Shown: positions 17,981 to 25,488 of the stretch, piece after piece
How positions within the stretch are numbered: the first letter of the stretch is position 1
Layout: each line of letters starts with the position of its first letter
Assembly (NCBI RefSeq): GCF_000365425.1
Contig: NZ_AQOV01000002.1
Coordinates: 372,001-436,000, forward strand
DNA length: 64,000 bases
From: Methylomonas sp. MK1
GTDB taxonomy: Bacteria; Pseudomonadota; Gammaproteobacteria; Methylococcales; Methylomonadaceae
Reading direction: 5' to 3'
Notes under the pieces: model-generated
Database searches by the model: none
Told to the model about the DNA's origin: nothing
What the model saw: the letters and a program-made list of their open reading frames with translations, nothing else
Program-made: the position numbers and the translations under genes

Positions 17981-18516
17981 GTGCTCTGTGCCTGAATATA
18001 GGGATAGCCGAAGTGTACTAAAGATACAACGCAAAGGCCAAGGCAAGTCTTGCATTAACTTGTAGTTGATTATGTTCGCCGTTAGTGATCGGGTGTTTGC
18101 ACCACAACGATGCAACACAGCCGGCTTTTGGGATCAGTTAGGTGCAAAATGAGTTGGTTTAACAGCTAGTCGAAATTCCGTGTTTGTCGCGTTAGGTGGG
18201 CTGTTTTCCGCCGATAAACTTGAATGGAGTCACAAAAATTTGCCAATTTGTTGCTCAATTAAGGTCTGAATAAACGCTTTTCAAGCGCCGGTTAAGACAA
18301 ACTTCGTCGCTGATTTTTTCTGGAATAATCTATGCTTGTTTACCGCAATTGTCGAAATAAGATCATTAAAACAGTGGCTTAGTGGGGTTTTTGAGCTTGT
18401 CGACAAGCGTTGGGTGCACGCTGTCTTGTAAAAAGCGTTTTTTAATTTTAGTGAATGGGCTAGGTGTTGAGGTGTCTAGCCAGTATGAGGTTTGACAAGT
18501 TTTTAAAGGGAGGAGG
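17981..18516. other. Intergenic region between divergent Anbu and sensor genes
   Basis: About 540 bp that is AT-rich and without a convincing gene. It must carry the divergent promoters of the Anbu gene and the Cache sensor. I looked for GG-N10-GC sigma-54 sites on both strands near the Anbu start and saw none. Confidence 0.4.
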
Positions 18517-18520
18517 ATGA

Positions 18521-18634
18521 ATGCCATTTTGTGGATTTCGTCGGGGTTTGTCGGTAGGTGAAGGTGAGCCGCAGACTAGCCTGACAGAATGGCTAATCCC
18601 CGATTTTCAATTGCTAGCGAGAGGAGTTTTATGA
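18521..18634 (+). CDS. Possible 37-codon leader ORF coupled to the sensor gene
   Basis: An ATG at 18521 follows a very strong Shine-Dalgarno (AGGGAGGAGG, 18507-18516) by 4 bases. It opens a 37-codon frame beginning MPFCGFRRGLSVGEGE and ending in TGA at 18632-18634, which overlaps the sensor's ATG (18631) as ATGA. A second ATG at 18517 would give only 14 codons. The strong ribosome binding site and exact stop-start overlap suggest a translated leader that couples translation of the sensor. No homology is recognised. Confidence 0.35.
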   Translation: MPFCGFRRGLSVGEGEPQTSLTEWLIPDFQLLARGVL

Positions 18635-20655
18635 ATGATTTTTTGCAGTCCCATTCGACAAAATTATTGGGATCAATGCCGGTGGTTAAAAGTTTTGAGG
18701 GGCGGTTAGCGTCTTTAAACGATTGGTGGGGCAAAATCACGCTGATAGGGAAAATAAATAGCCACAACGTGGCGACGACTATTTTGGACGATATGAGTCG
18801 TACCCAGCTTAAATTCGGCGAACTACAGAAACAATTGACCCATAATTTACTGGTCGAAAATGTGCAAAAACTGGTGCTGGATAACTCGTCGAAAGCGCAA
18901 GTGGCTATCGATTTGTTGATTCGTAACCTATTCGAGCGCACTGCAGATGTGGGTTTTCTGGCAACCGACGACGATATCAGAGTGTTTCTCGGTTCCGCGA
19001 ATGTCAGCACCGAGCAAACGCAGTTTATCGAAAACAGGCTCCGTGAATATGTCAAAAAATACAGTGTTTACGACGAGATTATCGTCTTTGATACCCAAGG
19101 GAACGTAAAGGCCCATTTGGACAAAGCCAATCCCATATCCTATTCCAATGATCCTTTGTTGGCGGCAACGCTGAAGTCAGATCAGGATTATCTCGAAACC
19201 TTTCGCTATTCCGATTTACAAAGTGAGCGACGCCATTCTTTAATTTATTCCTGCAAAATTACCCAAACCGATGACAAGAGTTCGCCGGTGTTGGGCGTTT
19301 TATGTCTGTGCTTTCGCTTTGATGACGAAATGCATAGCATTTTCGATGGACTCTTGATGTCGGGTGATATTGGGGTTTTAGCGATTATTGATCGGGATGG
19401 ACAGGTGATTGCCAGCAGCAACGAACACTTGCTGCCGCTCAATACCGGATTTAAAGGTGATGCGGGCTTGAGGATGCTGAATTATCGGCGTCAGGACTAT
19501 ATCGTGAATATGCGCAGCACCAACGGTTATCAGGGCTTTTATGGTCTGGGCTGGCGCGGCCAAATGATGACCGGGCTGGGTATGGCGTTCGTTCGCGAAG
19601 AAAGGCAGCTGTCCCGTAACAGCTATACCGAGATCATGCATCAGGCAAGTTCTTTTCCGCAGGAATTACGGGAAATCCATCAGGCTTCTTCCGATATCAA
19701 TACCGACCTTGGTTTGCTGGTGTTAAACGGACAGATTGCATCGGCCCGTAAAAATGCCACCGAATTCATGCCGGTGCTGGAAGCCATCAGACAAATTGGC
19801 TCTGATATTACCGCCATATTTAACGCGTCGGTTAAGAGCCTGCAGGAAGTGACGGTGATGTCCTCGCATCTAAATAATGCTGGATTTTTGGCGTCCTTGG
19901 CGGTCGATATCATGGATCGAAATTTATACGAGCGGGCTAACGATTGTCGCTGGTGGGCGCTCACCTCAGCCTTTAGGCGGGGCTTGACGAATGCTGAGCT
20001 TAGTTTCACCGAAGCCCGCCAAATCAGCGAAATCCTGCAATATATCAACGCACTTTATACGGTGTACACCAATCTTTATCTGTATGACAGCCAAGGTCGA
20101 ATTCTGGCAGTCTCCTCGCCCCAGTATCAGATGTTAGTCGGCGTCAAGTTAGACGAGTCAACCGGTGCGACCGAGGCTTTAAAGCACAGCGATTCCCAGC
20201 ATTACACGGTATCGGCGTTTGATAAAACGCATCTCTACGGCAATCGGCATACTTACATCTATAACGCCGCAATTACCGATCTGGAGGACCCGCGTAAAGT
20301 GTTGGGTGGCATAGGCATTGTGTTCGATAGCGAACCGCAGTTTGAATCGATGCTGAACGATGTTTTGCCTCGCGATAAACAAGGTAAGGTATTGGCTGGC
20401 TGTTTTGGCGTGTTTGCGCAGAGAAACAAAACGATTATTGCCGTCGCCAATAATCCCGCGCTCAAAGTTGGAGACACCTTGGACGTTGATGCGGCATTTT
20501 TAGGATTGAAAACCGGTCATCGTAGTTCGGAAGTGATACAGCTAAATGGTACGAGTTACATCTTTGGTGTCGCTGTCTCCAAGGGATACCGCGAGTACAA
20601 AGTGCAGGATGGTTATCGTAACGATGTAATTGCCATGGTGTTTATCCCTTTTTGA
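18631..20655 (+). CDS. Tandem Cache-like sensor protein without recognised output domain
   Basis: A 674-residue protein. The start at 18631 is chosen because GAGGAG lies 5 bases upstream; an ATG at 18589 lacks this. Two homologous sensing halves are visible: one headed DLLIRNLFERTADVGFLA with a PAS-like fold (YDEIIVFDTQGNVKAHLD, then VLAIIDRDGQVIASS), and one headed VDIMDRNLYERANDCRWWAL (YTNLYLYDSQGRILAVSS). This is the double-Cache pattern of chemoreceptors, but I see no membrane segments, HAMP, kinase or MCP signalling domain. It would therefore be a cytoplasmic ligand binder. It sits immediately before the nif operon but has its own stop and about 320 bp of separation. Ligand and partner are unknown. 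Confidence 0.6.
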   Translation: MNDFLQSHSTKLLGSMPVVKSFEGRLASLNDWWGKITLIGKINSHNVATTILDDMSRTQLKFGELQKQLTHNLLVENVQKLVLDNSSKAQVAIDLLIRNLFERTADVGFLATDDDIRVFLGSANVSTEQTQFIENRLREYVKKYSVYDEIIVFDTQGNVKAHLDKANPISYSNDPLLAATLKSDQDYLETFRYSDLQSERRHSLIYSCKITQTDDKSSPVLGVLCLCFRFDDEMHSIFDGLLMSGDIGVLAIIDRDGQVIASSNEHLLPLNTGFKGDAGLRMLNYRRQDYIVNMRSTNGYQGFYGLGWRGQMMTGLGMAFVREERQLSRNSYTEIMHQASSFPQELREIHQASSDINTDLGLLVLNGQIASARKNATEFMPVLEAIRQIGSDITAIFNASVKSLQEVTVMSSHLNNAGFLASLAVDIMDRNLYERANDCRWWALTSAFRRGLTNAELSFTEARQISEILQYINALYTVYTNLYLYDSQGRILAVSSPQYQMLVGVKLDESTGATEALKHSDSQHYTVSAFDKTHLYGNRHTYIYNAAITDLEDPRKVLGGIGIVFDSEPQFESMLNDVLPRDKQGKVLAGCFGVFAQRNKTIIAVANNPALKVGDTLDVDAAFLGLKTGHRSSEVIQLNGTSYIFGVAVSKGYREYKVQDGYRNDVIAMVFIPF

Positions 20656-20676
20656 TTACAGCGGCATCCCCCAACC

Positions 20677-20694
20677 CACCGGCTGACGCCGGTG
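20677..20694. repeat. Hairpin CACCGGC-TGAC-GCCGGTG
   Basis: A perfect 7-bp stem with a 4-base loop, 22 bp after the sensor stop and without a T tract. It is similar to the hairpin at 24686-24705, so both may be copies of one REP-type element or weak terminators. Confidence 0.45.
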
Positions 20695-20823
20695 TCGCTC
20701 GATGGACCAAATAACTTGTTCGGGTTAAATCCGCAAATAGGCGGCGTGGTCAGTGTTAAGGTTGGAACAGCCCGGTTAAGCGCGGTCGCTTTGTGCAACT
20801 CCTTACAATCGTTCGGCTGAGAA

Positions 20824-20839
20824 TGTGTCTTTACAAACA
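20824..20839 (+). promoter_or_regulatory. NifA upstream activator site (TGT-N10-ACA)
   Basis: TGTGTCTTTACAAACA matches the NifA site TGT-N10-ACA exactly. It lies 99 bp upstream of the GG of the -24 element, within the usual 80-150 bp range. Confidence 0.8.
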
Positions 20840-20840
20840 T

Positions 20841-20866
20841 TAGGCAGCCTTTTTTGCGGCTGCCTA
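20841..20866. repeat. Hairpin between NifA site and IHF site
   Basis: TAGGCAGCC (20841-20849) and GGCTGCCTA (20858-20866) form a 9-bp stem with a T-rich loop. It may end read-through from the sensor gene before the nif promoter. Confidence 0.5.
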
Positions 20867-20893
20867 GATGTTATCCTTAATTATTTTCATATT

Positions 20894-20906
20894 AATCAAT
20901 AGCTTA
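20894..20906 (+). promoter_or_regulatory. IHF binding site
   Basis: AATCAATAGCTTA matches the IHF consensus WATCAANNNNTTR at every position and lies between the NifA site and the -24/-12 promoter, where IHF bends DNA to bring NifA to the polymerase. Confidence 0.75.
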
Positions 20907-20921
20907 AAATGATTTCATAAC

Positions 20922-20937
20922 TGGCATGGCCTGTGCT
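20922..20937 (+). promoter_or_regulatory. Sigma-54 (-24/-12) promoter of the nifB operon
   Basis: TGGCATGGCCTGTGCT has GG (20923-20924) and GC (20935-20936) separated by exactly 10 bases, as sigma-54 promoters require. Transcription should start near 20948, upstream of the nifB ATG at 20974. This rules out the more distal in-frame ATG at 20926. Confidence 0.85.
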
Positions 20938-20973
20938 TTCTCACTGCATAACCAATCAAGTGAGGTGAAGAAT

Positions 20974-22470
20974 ATGGAACTGCCAGTAATAAACGAAACT
21001 CCAGCAGCCAGCGCAGGCGGCTGCTCCTCCCATTCTTGCGGTACAAGTGATGATCAACTCGGTCATTTATCCGACGAGATTCGCTCCAAAGTAGAAAACC
21101 ATCCTTGTTACTCGGAAGACGCCCACCACTATTTCGCCCGTATGCATGTGGCGGTAGCGCCGGCTTGTAACATTCAATGCCACTATTGCAATCGCAAATA
21201 CGATTGTTCTAACGAGTCACGTCCCGGTGTGGTTTCTGAATTGTTGACGCCCGATCAAGCCGTGAAAAAAACCATGGCGGTGGCTGCCAATATTCCGCAA
21301 ATGACGGTACTGGGTATCGCCGGCCCCGGTGACCCATTGGCTAACCCAGAAAGAACTTTCGAAACCTTCCGCCGTTTGAGTGCCGAAGCGCCGGACATCA
21401 AACTCTGCGTATCCACCAACGGTCTGGCCTTGCCCGAATCGGTCGAAGAACTGGCCAAGCACAACATCGATCACGTCACGATCACGATCAACTGTGTCGA
21501 TCCGGAAATCGGTGCGCAAATTTATCCCTGGATTTTCTGGGAAAACAAACGCATCAAAGGCGTGAAAGGCGCGAAGATTTTGATCGAGCAGCAACAAAAA
21601 GGCCTGGAAATGCTGACTGCCAGAGGTATTTTGGTCAAAGTCAACTCGGTGATGATTCCCGGTGTCAACGATAAGCATTTGGCGGAAGTCAGCAAAATCG
21701 TCAAAGCCAAAGGTGCTTTCCTGCACAACGTGATGCCGCTGATTGCCGAAGCCGAACACGGCACCTTTTACGGCGTGATGGGCCAACGCGGCCCGACGCA
21801 GGACGAGTTGATGGATCTGCAAGACTCTTGCTCCGGCGACATGAACATGATGCGTCACTGTCGGCAATGCCGGGCCGATGCGGTCGGTCTGCTGGGCGAA
21901 GACCGCGGCGACGAGTTCACGATGGACAAAATCGAGGCGATGGAAATCGATTACCAATCGGCGATGGAAAAACGCAAGGTCATTCACGAAGCGATTGCCG
22001 AGGAAATGCATAGCAAGCGCGCTGCCAAGGTCGAAAAAGCCGCCAGCCACGCTGACGAGCCCAAGCTGAATACCCGTCCGGTGTTGATGGCTATCGCGAC
22101 CAGCGGTCAAGGCGTGATCAATATGCACTTCGGGCATGCGAAAGAGTTCCTAATCTATGAAGCATCGCCAAACGGCGTGCGTTTCATGAGTCATCGTAAA
22201 ACCGATCTTTATTGCGGCGGCGATGATACCTGCGGCGACGGCGAGAGCGTATTGCAACAAACCATTCGTTCTCTGGCCGGCTGTGAAGCGGTGTTGTGCT
22301 CGAAAATCGGTTACGAGCCCTGGGACTTATTGGAAAAAGCCGGCATCGTGCCAAACGGCGAGCATGCGATGGAGCCTATCGAAGAAGCCGTGATGGCGGT
22401 TTACAAGGAAATGGCTGCCGCCGGCAAGCTGGATGAGGCTGCGCCGCAAGAAGAGCGGGCGACGGCATAG
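20974..22470 (+). CDS. nifB: Nitrogenase FeMo-cofactor core synthase NifB
   Basis: A 498-residue radical SAM enzyme that fuses two 4Fe-4S clusters and inserts carbide to make NifB-co, the precursor of all nitrogenase cofactors. The radical SAM motif is CNIQCHYCNRKYDC near residue 70, and additional cluster-binding cysteines occur in SSHSCG and MRHCRQCRAD. The C-terminal part (from LNTRPVLMAIA) is a NifX/NafY-like domain that holds the cofactor. The ATG at 20974 has GAGGTGAAG 5-13 bp upstream and lies 3' of the predicted transcription start. It heads a NifA/sigma-54 controlled operon ending with nifQ. The structural genes nifHDK are not in the window. Confidence 0.97.
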   Translation: MELPVINETPAASAGGCSSHSCGTSDDQLGHLSDEIRSKVENHPCYSEDAHHYFARMHVAVAPACNIQCHYCNRKYDCSNESRPGVVSELLTPDQAVKKTMAVAANIPQMTVLGIAGPGDPLANPERTFETFRRLSAEAPDIKLCVSTNGLALPESVEELAKHNIDHVTITINCVDPEIGAQIYPWIFWENKRIKGVKGAKILIEQQQKGLEMLTARGILVKVNSVMIPGVNDKHLAEVSKIVKAKGAFLHNVMPLIAEAEHGTFYGVMGQRGPTQDELMDLQDSCSGDMNMMRHCRQCRADAVGLLGEDRGDEFTMDKIEAMEIDYQSAMEKRKVIHEAIAEEMHSKRAAKVEKAASHADEPKLNTRPVLMAIATSGQGVINMHFGHAKEFLIYEASPNGVRFMSHRKTDLYCGGDDTCGDGESVLQQTIRSLAGCEAVLCSKIGYEPWDLLEKAGIVPNGEHAMEPIEEAVMAVYKEMAAAGKLDEAAPQEERATA

Positions 22471-22479
22471 CCCAATATT

Positions 22480-22580
22480 TCCTCTCTGGCCGGAGAGGGT
22501 AGGGCGAGGTGAATCAAAAAAGCTTTTGCTTATTCAATTCTCCTCACCCCAGCCCTCTCCATCAGGAGAGGGAGATTGTT
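22480..22580. repeat. Imperfect palindromic intergenic repeat after nifB
   Basis: GGAGAGGGTAGGGCGAGGTG on the left is nearly the reverse complement of CACCCCAGCCCTCTCC on the right, and each arm also folds on itself (CCTCTCTGGCCGGAGAGG; CTCTCCATCAGGAGAG). This is a familiar type of dispersed MITE/REP-like element. Between nifB and the ferredoxin gene it could set mRNA stability. Confidence 0.6.
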
Positions 22581-22615
22581 AGAAATGATTAACCATCGAA
22601 TACAAAGGTAACGTC

Positions 22616-22900
22616 ATGGCCTTACAAATTATCGAATCCTGCGTCAACTGTTATGCCTGCGAGCCGTTGTGCCCCAGCAAGGCAATCTACATGTCGGAAA
22701 AAGCCGGACATTTCCGGATTAACCCGAAAAAATGTACCGAGTGCGAAGGCGATTATAAAGATACGCAATGCGCCAGCATCTGCCCGATTGAAGGTGCCAT
22801 TCTCGATGCCTTAGGCGTTCCGATTAATCCGCCCGGTTCGCTGACCGGTATTCCGCCGGAAAAAATGGCAGAGGCGATGGCGGAACTACAAGCACATTGA
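22616..22900 (+). CDS. fdxN: 2[4Fe-4S] ferredoxin, nif-associated (FdxN type)
   Basis: A 94-residue ferredoxin with two cluster motifs: CVNCYACEPLCPSKAI, and CTECEGDYKDTQCASICP, whose long insert between the second and third Cys is typical of nif and Alvin-type ferredoxins. It sits right behind nifB, where FdxN is known to donate electrons for NifB cluster assembly or to nitrogenase. GGTAACG precedes the ATG at 22616. The next gene begins within 6 bases of its stop. Confidence 0.92.
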   Translation: MALQIIESCVNCYACEPLCPSKAIYMSEKAGHFRINPKKCTECEGDYKDTQCASICPIEGAILDALGVPINPPGSLTGIPPEKMAEAMAELQAH

Positions 22901-22905
22901 CGGCC

Positions 22906-23331
22906 ATGGCCACCGTGCATTTCTATGAAAAGCCGGGCTGCTTGAACAATACCCGGCAAAAGCAGTTGTTGAGTGCTGCCGGCCATTTGCTGGTGGTTTA
23001 CGATCTGCTGCAACAGCCATGGGGCAGGGAACCGGGCAAGTTGCGCTCGTTTTTCGGCGACATGCCGGTCGCGGATTGGTTTAACCGCAGCGCGCCGGCT
23101 GTCAAACAAGGGTTGGTCGATCCAAACACTGTCAGCGAAGACGAAGCTATAGCGCTGATGGTGGCGCAGCCGTTGTTGATTCGGCGGCCTTTGATGGAGG
23201 TCAACGAACAACGCGTCTGCGGTTTCGACCAACAACAGGTCGATGCCTGGTTGGGCTTGGCGACAGCCGTATCGCACAAAAATTTGGAAACCTGTCCCAA
23301 GCAGTCGCATGCCGAGGCATGCAAGCCATGA
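22906..23331 (+). CDS. Nitrogenase-associated ArsC/Spx-family protein (NifO-like)
   Basis: A 141-residue thioredoxin-fold protein of the ArsC/Spx family. The N-terminus MATVHFYEKPGCLNNTRQK holds the single ArsC-type cysteine, and RRPLMEVNEQRVCGFD is the conserved second part. Members found inside nif operons are called nitrogenase-associated protein or NifO. In diazotrophs NifO has been linked to molybdenum supply or nitrate effects, but the reaction is unproven. I chose the ATG at 22906; a TTG at 22897 overlapping the ferredoxin stop is possible. Its end overlaps the flavodiiron gene by 4 bp (ATGA). Confidence 0.8.
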   Translation: MATVHFYEKPGCLNNTRQKQLLSAAGHLLVVYDLLQQPWGREPGKLRSFFGDMPVADWFNRSAPAVKQGLVDPNTVSEDEAIALMVAQPLLIRRPLMEVNEQRVCGFDQQQVDAWLGLATAVSHKNLETCPKQSHAEACKP

Positions 23332-24605
23332 ACAGCGTCCAATTGGAGAGCGAAGACGGCGTACCGCTGGCGGTAGCCTTATCCGAGCGCGTGCATTGGG
23401 TCGGCGCGCTGGACCCGAATCTACGCACTTTCGACATCATTCTTAAAACGGCCAACGGCACCAGCTACAACGCCTATGTGATTCGCGGCAGCGAAGGCGT
23501 GGCGGTAATCGATACCGTGAAGGAAGGCTTTGCCAACGACTTTTTCGCTCGCTTGGAAAGCGTCGCCGATTATTCGGAAATCAAAGTCATCGTTCTCAAT
23601 CACTTGGAGCCCGATCATACCGGCGCTTTGCCGGAGCTGATGAAACGGGCCCCGCAAGCGCAGTTGTTCATTTCCCAAAAAGCCCAATCCATGCTCAAAG
23701 GCCTGCTGAAACAGGACGAACTGAGCTACACCCCGGTAGTGACCGGCGACAAAGTGTCATTGGGAGACCGTAGTCTGGAGTTTTTGCACACCCCTTATTT
23801 GCACTGGCCCGACACGCAATGCACCTATGCGCCGGAAGAGGCGATGCTGTTTTCCGGCGACGTGTTTGGCTGCCATTTCTGCGACAACCGTTTGTACAAC
23901 GACAAGGTCGGCGATTTCCGCTTTTCCTTTGAATACTACTACGCCCACATCATGCGGCCGTTCAAGGAATACGTGGTCAGGGCCTTGGAATTGATAGAGC
24001 CTTTGCCGCTGAAATTGATCGCGCCCACTCACGGTCCGATCTTGCGGGATCGCCCACAACATTACATCCAGCGCTACCGCCAGTTATCCAGCCCGGCGCT
24101 GCATAACGAACTCAGGCCCAATCAAAAAACTTTGCTGATTTTTTACATCAGTTCCTACGGCAATACCCGACGGATGGCGGAAGCGATTTATCAAGGCGCG
24201 ATGCAAATAGAGGACGTGCGGGTATCGCTTTACGATTTGGAAGGCGGCGAGGTTGCGCCGTTCGTGGATTTGATCGAGGAAGCCGACGGCCTGGTGTTGG
24301 GCACGCCGACCATCAACGGGGATGCGGTCAAGCCGATTTGGGATCTGCTGTCTTCGTTGGCTGTGGTCAATCTAAAAAACAAACTCGGCGGTGTCTTTGG
24401 TTCTTACGGCTGGACCGGCGAGGGTGTGCGCTTGGTGGAAGATCGTTTGCGCGGCTTGAAACTGCGGGTGCCGATTCAGGGCCTGCGCGTCAAGTTGATC
24501 CCGACTGACGACGAGATCCACGAGTGCAAAGCCTTTGGCTTGGAATTGGCTCAGGAGTTAACCGGGGCCAGAGAGTCGAGAGTGATTAATTTTGCGGACC
24601 TGTAA
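23328..24605 (+). CDS. Flavodiiron protein (FprA-like oxygen or nitric oxide reductase)
   Basis: A 425-residue class-A flavodiiron protein: an N-terminal metallo-beta-lactamase-like diiron domain (NHLEPDHTGALP, GDVFGCHFCDNRL, APTHGPILR) followed by a flavodoxin domain (IFYISSYGNTRRMAEAI, GTPTINGDAVKP, GSYGWTGEGVRL). Such enzymes reduce oxygen to water or NO to N2O with FMN-delivered electrons. The ATG at 23328 overlaps the previous stop as ATGA and has GAGG 10 bases upstream; an ATG at 23319 has worse spacing. Its place inside the nif operon, next to ferredoxins, suggests it removes oxygen near nitrogenase. Confidence 0.9.
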   Translation: MNSVQLESEDGVPLAVALSERVHWVGALDPNLRTFDIILKTANGTSYNAYVIRGSEGVAVIDTVKEGFANDFFARLESVADYSEIKVIVLNHLEPDHTGALPELMKRAPQAQLFISQKAQSMLKGLLKQDELSYTPVVTGDKVSLGDRSLEFLHTPYLHWPDTQCTYAPEEAMLFSGDVFGCHFCDNRLYNDKVGDFRFSFEYYYAHIMRPFKEYVVRALELIEPLPLKLIAPTHGPILRDRPQHYIQRYRQLSSPALHNELRPNQKTLLIFYISSYGNTRRMAEAIYQGAMQIEDVRVSLYDLEGGEVAPFVDLIEEADGLVLGTPTINGDAVKPIWDLLSSLAVVNLKNKLGGVFGSYGWTGEGVRLVEDRLRGLKLRVPIQGLRVKLIPTDDEIHECKAFGLELAQELTGARESRVINFADL

Positions 24606-24685
24606 ACCGGATAAAACAGACGCCTGCTATTGAGCCTACAGCGTTATTCGTAGGCTAAACCGATCCAAGGACGCATCGGTGACCT

Positions 24686-24705
24686 CACCGGCCGCAAGGC
24701 CGGTG
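24686..24705. repeat. Hairpin CACCGGCC-GCAA-GGCCGGTG
   Basis: A perfect 8-bp stem closed by a GNRA-type GCAA loop, 80 bp after the flavodiiron stop and 87 bp before the ferredoxin start. With no T tract it is more likely an mRNA-stabilising or REP-type element than a terminator. It resembles the hairpin at 20677. Confidence 0.55.
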
Positions 24706-24792
24706 AAAATCAGGAATCGTTTCGGTTCCAAACCGGGAGTCCTCAGATTAGAGGCTGCCGAGATTACTTTTAAACCTTATGGAGTTTTTACA

Positions 24793-25080
24793 ATGGCCAA
24801 AGCGACCATTACATTTGAAGATATAAACGTGACTGTTACCGTCCCCGCCGGCACCCGGGTTATTGAGGTGTCCGAGAAAGTAGGTTCCGGCATTACTTAC
24901 GGTTGCCGGGAAGGCGATTGCGGAACCTGCATTATGAAAGTGACTGCTGGTTGGAACAACTTGACCGAGCCGTCTGTACTGGAAGACAAAATTTTGCGGG
25001 AAAACATGGCTGGCAAACACAACCGTCTAGCTTGCCAAGCGCAAGTGTTGGGCGGCGAAATTTCCCTTAAACCAGTTTAA
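24793..25080 (+). CDS. 2Fe-2S ferredoxin (plant/adrenodoxin type)
   Basis: A 95-residue ferredoxin. The start at 24793 (MAKATITFEDINVTV) has GGAG 8 bases upstream and fits the family; longer frames read through the intergenic hairpin. Cluster ligands are in GCREGDCGTC, with the fourth cysteine in RLACQAQ. These are the usual four Cys with C-X5-C-X2-C spacing. It lies between the flavodiiron protein and a second 2Fe-2S ferredoxin, all in the nif operon direction, so it is a plausible electron donor to either nitrogenase or the flavodiiron protein. Confidence 0.9.
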   Translation: MAKATITFEDINVTVTVPAGTRVIEVSEKVGSGITYGCREGDCGTCIMKVTAGWNNLTEPSVLEDKILRENMAGKHNRLACQAQVLGGEISLKPV

Positions 25081-25100
25081 GAACGCAAAAGGAGTAACAC

Positions 25101-25451
25101 ATGGCATTAGTAACATTTACCAGTCCCGAATATCGGGATAAAACCGTCTACGCCGTTGCCGGCAGTCACACCCAGACTATTTTGAAGCTGGCTCTGGAAA
25201 ACAAAATCCCCATTAATTTCGAATGCGAAGATGGCGAATGCGGCACTTGCGTGGTCCGCGTCACCAGCATCGACAAAAAAATGGAGCGTATGGGTGGCAC
25301 GATGACCGAGAAGGAAAAAGCCCTGCTCAAACAAATCGGTAAAGTCACTACCGAACAGCTGGAGCAAATGATCGTTGACGACCTGCCGCCGGAATGGCGT
25401 TTGGCTTGCCAAATGATCGTTAGGGATGAAGATATTCGCGTCGAATATTAA
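25101..25451 (+). CDS. 2Fe-2S ferredoxin, nif-associated
   Basis: A 116-residue 2Fe-2S ferredoxin with CEDGECGTCVVRV and RLACQMIV as cluster ligands. Unlike its neighbour it carries an insert of about 30 residues (MERMGGTMTEKEKALLKQIG) between the third and fourth cysteines. The family resembles ferredoxins found in nif clusters, including the FeSII (Shethna) protein group, but I cannot assign it to that protective role. AGGAG lies 7 bases before the ATG. It is followed by nifQ after 37 bp. Confidence 0.88.
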   Translation: MALVTFTSPEYRDKTVYAVAGSHTQTILKLALENKIPINFECEDGECGTCVVRVTSIDKKMERMGGTMTEKEKALLKQIGKVTTEQLEQMIVDDLPPEWRLACQMIVRDEDIRVEY

Positions 25452-25488
25452 TTTCTGCGTCATCGTTAAAAAGGCCGGAGAATCGAGT

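Noticed and set aside
21217..22137. 306-codon minus-strand frame inside nifB
   Set aside because: His/Phe/Arg-rich antisense shadow of a strongly supported gene.
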